NCBI GenBank assembly: GCA_963782965.1
Contig: CAWALV010000006.1
Span: 1-64,000, forward strand
Source of the DNA: CAWALV01 sp963782965
GTDB taxonomy: Bacteria > Actinomycetota > Actinomycetes > Acidothermales > Acidothermaceae
Reading direction: 5' to 3'
Length of the DNA stretch: 64,000 nucleotides
Shown: piece by piece, positions 57,587 through 64,000 of the stretch
Layout of the letters: the number at the start of each line of letters is the position of its first letter
Position numbering within the stretch: the stretch's first letter is position 1
Notes under the pieces: generated by a model
Databases searched by the model: none
What the model was told of the DNA's origin: nothing
Seen by the model: the letters and a program-made list of their open reading frames with translations, nothing else
Program-made: the position numbers and the translations under genes

Positions 57587-59117
57587 CGCTTCCAGTCACG
57601 CCTTCCATCGCAAGGACCAACTCGTTGTCCGCCCAACCGGCCTCGAACTCATGCACGATCTCGCCGCGGAAGACGGCGAGCACGCGGTCGCACACTCGCA
57701 GGTCGTCAAGCTCGTCGGACACGACGAGCACGGCTGCGCCGCCGGCCCGTACCTCGTCGACGACGCTCAGCAGCGTCGCCTTCGACCGGACGTCGACGCC
57801 GGCCGTTGGGGAGATCAGGACGAGTAGCTTCGGGCGGCTGGCGAGGGCCCGTGCCATGACGACCTTCTGCTGATTGCCGCCCGACAGGGCCGAGACGGGA
57901 AGCTCCGGTCCCGGGGTCTTCACCGAAAGCTCGTCGATCAGCTTGCGCGCCACCGCGTCACGGCGCTTGGCGGACAGCACACCGTGCCTACCGATCAGGC
58001 CGGGCACCGTCATGGTCACGTTCTCGGCGATGCTCAAGCCCGGGATGTAGCCCTGGTCGTGGCGGTCCTGGGGAACGAACGCAACGCCGCTGCGAAGCGC
58101 GCTGCCCACGCTCCCGGGCTTGGGCTGGTGGCCTTGGATGGAAACCGTGCCCGACTCCGCCTTTTGCAAGCCGACGATCGTCTCTGCGATCTCGGTCTTC
58201 CCGCTCCCGCTGCCGCCGCCGAGACCGACGACTTCGCCGCGCCTGAGCTGGAAGCTCACCGGCGGTGCGCCCGCGACGGCGACGAGGTCCGCGACCTCGA
58301 GGACGACCGGTTCTGCCGCCTCCGACGTCGCGCGCGGCGCGGGTACTGCTTGCGTCACGGCTTCGCCGGTCATCGCCGCGACGAGGTCGCGCGTCGGTAC
58401 CGCGGCGACGTCAGCGGTCATGATGTGCCGCGCGTCGCGAAAGACCGTAACCCGTTGACAGATTTCGTAGATCTCTTCGAGGTGATGGGAGATGTAAAGG
58501 AAGGTCATCCCCTGCCGCTGCAGACCTCGAATGCGATCGAAGAGGCGGTTGATCGCCGCGCGGTCGAGCTGTGCCGTGGGTTCGTCGAGAATGATGAATC
58601 GCGTGTCGTAGGACAGCGCTCGGGCGATCTCGACCAGCTGTCGCTGTTCGACGTTGAGGTCGGAGGCGTGGGCGTCGGCATCGATCGAAAGGTTCCACGT
58701 GTCCAGGAGCGTGCGCGCCTGCTGGCGCATTCCACGCCAGGAGATCGAGGATCCCGGGCCTCGGGGCTGCCTGTTCAAGTAGAGGTTCTCGGCCACCGTG
58801 AGACCCGGGATAATCGTCGACTTCTGGTAGACGCAGGCCACCCGCTGACGCCAGGCTTCGCGATCGGTCAGGCCAGGTGCGGGTGACCCGTTGAAGAAGA
58901 CCTCGCCAGCGTCTGCCGGCTCGAGGCCGGTCAGGATGCTGACGAGTGTCGACTTGCCCGCGCCGTTGCGCCCCACGAGGGCGTGCGTCTTGCCGCTGCC
59001 GATGACAATGCCGGCGTCATCGAGTGCCACGGTGCTGCCGTATCGCTTGTTGATCCCGCGCGCCTCCGCTGCCGGCGTCTCTTCAGCGGTCTTGGGCGCG
59101 CTACCTGCCACCGACAC
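57573..59117 (-). CDS. sugar ABC transporter ATP-binding protein (RbsA-like) with a degenerate second site
   Basis: This 514-residue double ATPase belongs to the importer. The first domain is intact: Walker A GRNGAGKS and Walker B FIILDEPTAQLD. The second domain has an intact Walker A GSGSGKTE and signature LSGGNQQK, but its Walker B reads LLVLISPTAGVDV, with Ile435-Ser436 replacing the Asp-Glu pair. In ordinary RbsA proteins the reverse is seen: a degenerate second Walker A with an intact DEP. One ATP site is thus probably non-hydrolytic. GTG 59117 follows GAGGAG. The binding-protein gene ends 76 bp upstream. Confidence 0.9.
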   Translation of the reverse strand: MSVAGSAPKTAEETPAAEARGINKRYGSTVALDDAGIVIGSGKTHALVGRNGAGKSTLVSILTGLEPADAGEVFFNGSPAPGLTDREAWRQRVACVYQKSTIIPGLTVAENLYLNRQPRGPGSSISWRGMRQQARTLLDTWNLSIDADAHASDLNVEQRQLVEIARALSYDTRFIILDEPTAQLDRAAINRLFDRIRGLQRQGMTFLYISHHLEEIYEICQRVTVFRDARHIMTADVAAVPTRDLVAAMTGEAVTQAVPAPRATSEAAEPVVLEVADLVAVAGAPPVSFQLRRGEVVGLGGGSGSGKTEIAETIVGLQKAESGTVSIQGHQPKPGSVGSALRSGVAFVPQDRHDQGYIPGLSIAENVTMTVPGLIGRHGVLSAKRRDAVARKLIDELSVKTPGPELPVSALSGGNQQKVVMARALASRPKLLVLISPTAGVDVRSKATLLSVVDEVRAGGAAVLVVSDELDDLRVCDRVLAVFRGEIVHEFEAGWADNELVLAMEGVTGSDDEY

Positions 59118-59143
59118 GAGCTGTGCTCCTCATCTGGGCCGAT

Positions 59144-59181
59144 GCGGCCGGCTCGGCGATGACGAACACCGAGCCGGCCGC
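59144..59181 (-). terminator. intercistronic hairpin between binding-protein and ATPase genes
   Basis: GCGGCCGGCTCGG (59144-59156) pairs perfectly over 13 bp with 59169-59181, leaving a 12-base loop. It stands 12 bp after the binding-protein stop. Such hairpins stabilise or end part of the transcript and so raise the binding protein over the membrane parts. Confidence 0.65.
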
Positions 59182-59193
59182 GATCATCTGTGT

Positions 59194-60324
59194 CTAGCCG
59201 TTACCCCACAAGGAAGAGTCGTCCGGCTTGAGCGAGGTGACCCCACCGTAGGTGCCGCCGTCGGCAGTCACGAGCGGAGCGGACAGCTGGTCTTCCAGAA
59301 CTCCGGGCCGGACTTGAATGATGGTGCTGTTGTGGTCTGTCGGGCCAGGGCTGAACGTCTTGCCCTGCAGCGCCGCGTTCACGTAGTACAGGCCGTAGTA
59401 GGCGTACAGGTCGGCCGGCTGTGACACCGTGGCGTCGATCTTGCCCGCCGTGATGTCTTTCAGCTCCTCGGGGATGCCGTCGTTCGAAACCACGAAGACG
59501 TGCTTGGGGTCGGACGGTGCGACGAGCAGGCCTTTGGACTGCAGATCCTGCAAGGTGCCGGGCAGCGCGAAGCTCGACTCCATGTAGACGCCGCGGACGT
59601 CGCTGTCCTGCTCCAGCACGGTTGCTAGCTGCGAGGCCGCGGTTGCGGCGTCCCACTTCGACGGCTCGGCGTGCACCTTGATGCCGGGGAAGTTCTGCTT
59701 CATACAGGACGAGAACGCGTCGGTACGGTCGCGGCCGTTGATGGAGGCGACGTCGCCCTCGAGCATGACGACGCTGTGCTTGCCGCCGAGCTTCGTACCG
59801 AGGAACTGGCACGCCTTCGTGCCGTATGCCTTGTTGTCCGCACGTACGACCATGTAGACGTTGCCGGTGTCGGGACGGGTGTCGATGCTGACGACCGGGA
59901 TCTTGCTGGCCTCAAGCTGCTGGAGCGTCGGAGCGATGGCCGCGGTGTCCTGCGGGGCCATGACGATGCCCTTCACGCCTTCGCTGACGAGGGTCTGTAC
60001 GTTTGCCGCGAGCTTCGAGACATCATTTTGCGAGTTCGTCGTCTTGATCGTGACGCCGAGCTTCGATGCCTCCTGCGGCTCGTACTTGATGTAGGCGTTC
60101 CAGAAGTCCGTGTCGGAACGCGGGTAGTCGACGCCGATGACCCCGCTGGCCGCCGCGGCCGTGCTTGCCGACCCGGCAGGGGTGCTCGCGGGCGTCGAAG
60201 CCGCTGCCTGCGACGTCGCCGCAGACGTGGTGCCCGCGGACTTCGCCTTGTTGCTGCTACACGCTGATGTTGCGAGGAGGCTGCCGACCACCATGAGGCC
60301 GACTGCAGCCAGCTTCCTATCCAC
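59194..60324 (-). CDS. sugar-binding lipoprotein of a CUT2 ABC importer
   Basis: This is a 376-residue lipoprotein. The signal reads LAAVGLMVVGSLLATSAC with lipid Cys22, followed by a Ser/Ala/Thr linker to about 65. The body is a Peripla_BP_4 sugar-binding fold: DTDFWNAYIKYEPQEASKLGVTI, LVSEGVKGIVMAPQDTAAIAPTLQ and KIPVVSIDTRPDTGNVY. GTG 60324 follows GGGAG; the 58-codon longer frame covers the promoter and was rejected. It heads the importer operon, which continues through FucD and the mutarotase. Confidence 0.9.
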   Translation of the reverse strand: MDRKLAAVGLMVVGSLLATSACSSNKAKSAGTTSAATSQAAASTPASTPAGSASTAAAASGVIGVDYPRSDTDFWNAYIKYEPQEASKLGVTIKTTNSQNDVSKLAANVQTLVSEGVKGIVMAPQDTAAIAPTLQQLEASKIPVVSIDTRPDTGNVYMVVRADNKAYGTKACQFLGTKLGGKHSVVMLEGDVASINGRDRTDAFSSCMKQNFPGIKVHAEPSKWDAATAASQLATVLEQDSDVRGVYMESSFALPGTLQDLQSKGLLVAPSDPKHVFVVSNDGIPEELKDITAGKIDATVSQPADLYAYYGLYYVNAALQGKTFSPGPTDHNSTIIQVRPGVLEDQLSAPLVTADGGTYGGVTSLKPDDSSLWGNG

Positions 60325-60829
60325 GTGAATCTCCCATCGCTTAACAGGTTGAGGGCCGAGAGTGCCGCGCTCTGGGGAGGGATAGGAACCCAGTCGCGCT
60401 CTTGCGGGTCTCGGGGCCCGCCGAGCGACTCGCGATCCGCCGGAAGACCACCTCTGCGCCGAAACATCCGCCGTTTTGGCGAAGCATGGCCGAGACATGG
60501 GATGTTTATAGGACCGTTCCTAGGCCTTGCGCAATGCCGGGCCGTGTAACGGGAGCGTAACGATCCAGGTTCGCGCGGCTTGACGATCCGCCGCCCTGGC
60601 CTTTCGATGCAGGGAAACCCCGGCGGGCCAGTCGATGGAGCGGCATGCCGGCGACGGTAGCTCACGACAATTCTGGGCTCCAGCGGATGCTCGACAGGCG
60701 CCAGCCTTAGGTGGGATGATTCAGACCGCGTGCTTCCGGGGCCGGGTTCGTCGGGCCGTGCCCGGCGGCGCTGCCGCTCGACACATTCTGCGTGCCAGCC
60801 TGCGCTGCAGACGACGACAGGACGGGACC
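60325..60829. other. divergent regulatory region between the CUT2 operon and GntR paralogue 2
   Basis: The 505 bp contain no supported gene. They hold the importer promoter at 60,505-60,534 and, just before GTG 60830, a short stretch (ACGACAGGACGG...ACCGTG) also present before the GntR paralogue at 41,748. Confidence 0.55.
60505..60534 (-). promoter_or_regulatory. promoter and operator of the CUT2/L-fucose operon
   Basis: On the minus strand TTGCGC (60534-60529), an 18-bp spacer and TATAAA (60510-60505) form a promoter. TAGGACCGTTCCTA (60509-60522) is a 14-bp dyad with 6 of 7 inverted positions matching, overlapping the -10 box and spacer. The divergent GntR is the likely ligand-controlled repressor. 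Confidence 0.6.
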
Positions 60830-61564
60830 GTGGGCGCACCGCTGACCGAGGCGGCCATCCAAAAGCTTCGCGCCATGATCACCTCTGGCCGCTATCCCTC
60901 GGGTGCCAAACTGCCGCCCGAACCGCAACTTGCCGCGGAACTCGGTCTTTCCCGCAATACGACTCGCGAGGCGGTGCGGGCGCTCTCGAGCGCCAGAGTG
61001 CTCGACGTGCGACGCGGCGACGGCACCTACGTCACGAGCCTGCGTCCTGAGGTTCTCCTCGAAGGCATCGCGTTCGCGGTCGATCTGATGCAGGAGGACT
61101 CGGCGCTCGAGTTGATTCAGGTGCGCCGCATCCTCGAGCCGGCGGCGACGGCGCTGGCGGCGGCGAACATCGACGATGCGGCCCTCGCCAGCCTGGAGAA
61201 GTCGCTCGCCCGGATGGAAGAGAGCACCAGCCAGGCCGACCTCGTGCGCGAGGACACGCACTTCCACGCCCAAGTCGCCGCCGCCTCGGGCAACGACACG
61301 CTCGCATCGATGCTGCTCGGCATCTCCAGTCGCACGATCCGGGCCCGGATCTGGCGCGGTTTGATCGATTCCGACGCCACCGCGCGGACGATCTCAGAGC
61401 ACGCGCGCATCCTCGAAGCTCTGCGGGCCCGCGATCGCGAGTTGGCCCGGGCGACGGCGCTCGCGCACGTTTGCACGACAGAGGCATTCATGCGGCAGAT
61501 ACTTGCCGACCGTACCGAGGCCGCCGCCCGCGCGCGCACCGGCGGCAGGCGCAAGTCCTCGTAG
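60830..61564 (+). CDS. FadR/FCD-type GntR regulator, paralogue 2
   Basis: This is a 244-residue repressor, the near twin of the one at 41,014. The winged helix reads LTEAAIQKLRAMITSGRYPSGAKLPPE, LAAELGLSRNTTREAVRAL. The FCD domain has RRILEP, HFHAQVAAASGN and ISEHARILEAL. The recognition helix is identical in both proteins, while changes cluster in the FCD domain (such as ELIQ/ELIG and DTH/DAA) and at the C-terminal tail. GTG 60830 is fixed by the paralogue. It is divergent from the L-fucose importer operon and converges with an AKR gene 9 bp away. Confidence 0.88.
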   Translation: MGAPLTEAAIQKLRAMITSGRYPSGAKLPPEPQLAAELGLSRNTTREAVRALSSARVLDVRRGDGTYVTSLRPEVLLEGIAFAVDLMQEDSALELIQVRRILEPAATALAAANIDDAALASLEKSLARMEESTSQADLVREDTHFHAQVAAASGNDTLASMLLGISSRTIRARIWRGLIDSDATARTISEHARILEALRARDRELARATALAHVCTTEAFMRQILADRTEAAARARTGGRRKSS

Positions 61565-61572
61565 AGCGGTGC

Positions 61573-62541
61573 TCAGGCCACCTGCTGCCACACCGTGTCC
61601 GGGATTACGGCCGAGAAGCGGGACAGCGCGTCCGTCACCTGGGCGGGACTACGCATGCCGGACACCACGCTGACGACGGCCGGATGCCGGAGCGGGAACT
61701 GGATGGCAGCGGCCGGTAGCTCGACACCACCCTGCGTGCAAAGCGTTGCCAGCCGCTGCGCCTGCGCGACCGTCTCCGCCGGAGCATCCGCGTAGTCGAA
61801 CTTCCCGCCCGCGGGCCACGGCCGCGACAGCAGCCCGGAGTTGAATGGTGCGGCAGCGACCACAGCCACGTTGCGGTCGGCGCACTCCGCGAGCAACGGC
61901 GCGGCGGCACGGTCGAGCAGGGTCCATCTCCCCGCCACCATGAGAACATCCACGTCGGTCTCGGCGACGAACCGGCGAAGCGGCGCTACGTAGTTCATGC
62001 CCGCGCCGATCGCCCCGATGACTCCCTCGTCGCGCAACTCGCACAACGTCGGTGCGGCGAGTGAAATGGCGTCGTCCATGTGGTTCTCGGGATCGTGGAT
62101 GTAGACGACGTCGATCCGGTCGACGCCGAGCCTTTTCAGGCTGCCCTCGAGGCTGCGCAGCACGCCGTCCCTCGAGTAGTTGTACTGCCGCATCAGATCG
62201 TCCGGGACGGCGAACCCCCCGGCAGCCAGATCGCTCCCTGTCGGCGTCGGGTTCGGCACCAGCAGCCGGCCGACCTTCGTCGACAACACGTACCGTTCGC
62301 GATCCTTCCCACGCAGCGCTTCGCCCAGGCGCCGCTCGGAAAGACCGAGCCCGTAGTGCGGCGCTGTGTCGAAGTATCGGATGCCGCCTGCCCACGCCTG
62401 CTCGACCGCGGCGGTGGCCTCTTCGTCGCTCGTGCTGCGGTAGAGGCTTCCGATACTGGCGCCACCGAAGCCCAAGACCGACACGGCAAGGTTGCGCCGC
62501 GCGATCGAGCGGGTTGGCAGCGAGCTGGTGAGTTCGCTCAT
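61573..62541 (-). CDS. aldo/keto reductase, L-fucose (D-threo-aldose) dehydrogenase-like
   Basis: This is a 322-residue NAD(P)-dependent AKR. It shows the D-threo-aldose/L-fucose dehydrogenase marks: LGFGGASIGSLYRSTSDEEA, FDTAPHYGLGLSERRLGEAL with the catalytic Tyr, STKVGRLL with Lys and VYIHDPENH with His. It should oxidise L-fucose to its lactone with NAD. ATG 62541 is the start; the longer frame upstream was rejected because it has no ribosome site. It lies 89 bp after the SDR/hydrolase genes, on the same strand. Confidence 0.88.
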   Translation of the reverse strand: MSELTSSLPTRSIARRNLAVSVLGFGGASIGSLYRSTSDEEATAAVEQAWAGGIRYFDTAPHYGLGLSERRLGEALRGKDRERYVLSTKVGRLLVPNPTPTGSDLAAGGFAVPDDLMRQYNYSRDGVLRSLEGSLKRLGVDRIDVVYIHDPENHMDDAISLAAPTLCELRDEGVIGAIGAGMNYVAPLRRFVAETDVDVLMVAGRWTLLDRAAAPLLAECADRNVAVVAAAPFNSGLLSRPWPAGGKFDYADAPAETVAQAQRLATLCTQGGVELPAAAIQFPLRHPAVVSVVSGMRSPAQVTDALSRFSAVIPDTVWQQVA

Positions 62542-62630
62542 CTGGTTCCTGTCGCAGGGTCGGCCGCCGAAACATCGGGTGATCCCGCCAGAGCATAACG
62601 GCGCCGGCACGACCCGCGGAACCGCGCCGG

Positions 62631-63390
62631 CTATTCGCGTGTGGTGTTCGGCAACCGCAGGCCGTACATGCCGCCGTCCACTGCCAGAGCAGTGCCGGTC
62701 GTCGAGCCGGAAAGCGGCGACGCGAGGTAGGCGATCGCCTGGGCCACTTCGTCCGGCGTGATGAGCCGTCCGATGGGGTGGCGGGCGGCGATTCCCGCAC
62801 GCTCCAGCTCCGGGTCGGGTGCGGCTGCCAGCAGGCGGCCGATCCACGGCGTGTCGGCAGTCCCTGGGTTCACGCAGTTGACCCGGATGCCCTCACCGAC
62901 ATGGTCGGCAGCCATGGCGAGGGTCAACGCGTGCACGGCGCCCTTGGTCGCCGAGTACAGCGCCCGCCGCGGCAGCCCGATCCAGGCTGCGATCGAGCCC
63001 GTGTTCACGACGGCGGGGTGTGGCGACTTCCGCAGCTCCGGCAGCGCCGCGCGGGTCACCCGCACCATGCCCAAGACGTTGACGTCGAAGACCCGGTGCC
63101 ACTCGGCGTCGTCGTTGGCCGCCACATCGCCCTGCGCACCGACACCCGCGTTGTTGATGACCACGTCGAGTCGGCCGAACCTTCTTCACCACGGCGTCGA
63201 TCGCGGTGCGCACGGACGAGTCATCGCTGACGTCGCAGTACTCGCCGACCAGTGGCGCCGTCGTCCCCTCTTGGACGTCGAGGCAGGCGACCTGCGCGCC
63301 GCGCTCGGCGAGGAGTTGTGCCGTGCGCAGGCCGATGCCGGAGGCTCCTCCGGTGACCACCGCCACCAGGCCGTCGAAGTCGCCGCTCAC
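62631..63390 (-). pseudogene. SDR, probable 2-keto-3-deoxy-L-fuconate dehydrogenase, with one-base frameshift
   Basis: Two overlapping frames make one SDR of about 252 residues. The first (from ATG 63390) reads VAVVTGGASGIGLRTAQLLAERGAQVACLDVQ to AIDAVVKK. The second (from about 63,180) continues as FGRLDVVINNAGVGAQGD and carries the catalytic Ser (GSIAAW), Tyr-Lys (YSATKG) and the C-terminal VDGGMYG. The extra base is the doubled C at 63180-63181 (plus strand); without it the join is KKFGRLDVVINNAG. The gene sits between the FAH-type hydrolase and the L-fucose dehydrogenase candidate, which points to 2-keto-3-deoxy-L-fuconate oxidation. A sequencing error is possible. Confidence 0.8.
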
Positions 63391-63404
63391 CGCTCACTCC
63401 TCGA

Positions 63405-64000
63405 TCAGACGAATTGTTGACGTTGCCGGCCGAGCCCGTCGATCTCGAGCTCGACGATGTCGCCGGAACGCAGGTACGGCTTGGGATCGGGCTGCCCGAG
63501 GGCGACCCCGGCCGGCGTCCCGGTGTTGATGACATCGCCGGGGTGCAACACCATGAACTGGCTCACGTAGCGCACCAGCTCGAAAACCCCGAAGACCATG
63601 TTCTTCGTGTGGCCATCTTGTCGAAGCTGCCCGTTGACCCACAACCGCAGCGCCAAGGCCTGCGGATCGGGCACGTCGATGGCCGGCACCAACCACGGTC
63701 CCAACGGGTTGAACGTCTCACAGCTTTTGCCCTTGTCCCACTGGCCGCCGCGCTCGAGCTGGAACTCCCGCTCCGACACGTCGTGGGCGATCACGTATCC
63801 GGCGATGCACGACCGCGCCTGCTCCTCGGTCTCGAGGTAGCGGGCGGTAGTGCCGATGACGACGCCGAGCTCGACCTCCCAGTCGGTCTTGCGAGACCCG
63901 CGCGGGATGAGGACGGCGTCGTGCGGCCCCACGACCGTCGAGGGATCCTTCAAGAACAACACCGGCTCCGCGGGCGGCCGGTCGCCCGTCTCGGCAGCGT
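63405..64000 (-). CDS. FAH-family hydrolase, probable 2,4-diketo-3-deoxy-L-fuconate hydrolase (5' end beyond window)
   Basis: About 198 residues of the C-terminal catalytic domain are visible, starting inside AAETGDRPPAEPVLFLKDPS. Metal ligands are expected in DWEVELGVVIG (Glu pair) and AHDVSEREFQ (Asp). KGKSCETFNPLGPWLV, LWVNGQLRQDGHTKNMVF and HPGDVINTGTPAGVALGQ are family signatures. It would split 2,4-diketo-3-deoxy-L-fuconate into pyruvate and lactate, or a related acylpyruvate. It ends 14 bp before the frameshifted SDR gene. The N-terminus is outside the window. Confidence 0.85.
   Translation of the reverse strand, partial: AAETGDRPPAEPVLFLKDPSTVVGPHDAVLIPRGSRKTDWEVELGVVIGTTARYLETEEQARSCIAGYVIAHDVSEREFQLERGGQWDKGKSCETFNPLGPWLVPAIDVPDPQALALRLWVNGQLRQDGHTKNMVFGVFELVRYVSQFMVLHPGDVINTGTPAGVALGQPDPKPYLRSGDIVELEIDGLGRQRQQFV

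Noticed and set aside
1..64000. CRISPR array, rRNA or a full second tRNA
   Set aside because: No regularly spaced repeats, rRNA core sequences or complete cloverleaf were seen on either strand.
1..64000. Distal attachment site repeating the tRNA-Lys 3' end
   Set aside because: No second copy of the T-arm plus acceptor sequence was found by eye, so the island's right end is not marked.

Overview
The window is high-GC DNA with strong codon bias, frequent GTG starts, leaderless or GGAGG-led genes, Tat-dependent proteins and lipoproteins with long Ser/Ala/Gly linkers. This points to a soil-type actinobacterium; I cannot place it more precisely from the sequence alone.

Positions 1-11,100 look like a decayed integrative island. 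A 5'-truncated tRNA-Lys(UUU) is followed 20 bp later by a tyrosine recombinase reading toward it. After it come an AAA ATPase, a wrecked TOTE-type primase butted against a fragment of a serine recombinase, short remnants of RidA, an alpha/beta hydrolase and an IS481-type transposase, one intact operon (tautomerase, NTF2-like protein, TetR, hydrolase-glycosyltransferase fusion), and a SNF2 helicase.

Positions 11,100-30,400 hold mixed metabolic and regulatory genes. The most unusual is a 1023-residue protein that joins a repeat-built N-terminal beta-solenoid to an FAD-linked oxidase; it lies downstream of a Tat-exported sialidase-like protein. Then come hydrolases, a LuxR/TPR regulator divergent from a BBE-type FAD oxidase, a CitA/CitB-type two-component pair divergent from a NitT/TauT-type ABC importer, a DrrAB-like exporter and a ROK regulator.

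Positions 30,600-41,000 contain an Rbs-type sugar importer with a Gfo/Idh/MocA dehydrogenase and a TIM-barrel isomerase, apparently a polyol or sugar catabolic operon, followed by an esterase, an SGNH hydrolase and a phytoene-desaturase-like flavoprotein.

Positions 41,000-64,000 are a large sugar and sugar-acid region. The first part has a CUT1 importer, an enolase-superfamily dehydratase, a GH42 beta-galactosidase, an aldo/keto reductase, GntR regulators and at least three decayed genes. The second part (51,946 to the edge) fits the non-phosphorylating L-fucose pathway: a CUT2 importer, a mutarotase, aldose dehydrogenase candidates, a lactonase, L-fuconate dehydratase with all expected catalytic residues, an SDR that is frameshifted in this sequence, and a fumarylacetoacetase-type hydrolase cut by the window edge. 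Two FCD-type GntR paralogues of equal length (244 aa, about 87% identical by hand count) sit beside the two importers and suggest a duplicated regulator controlling two sugar regulons.
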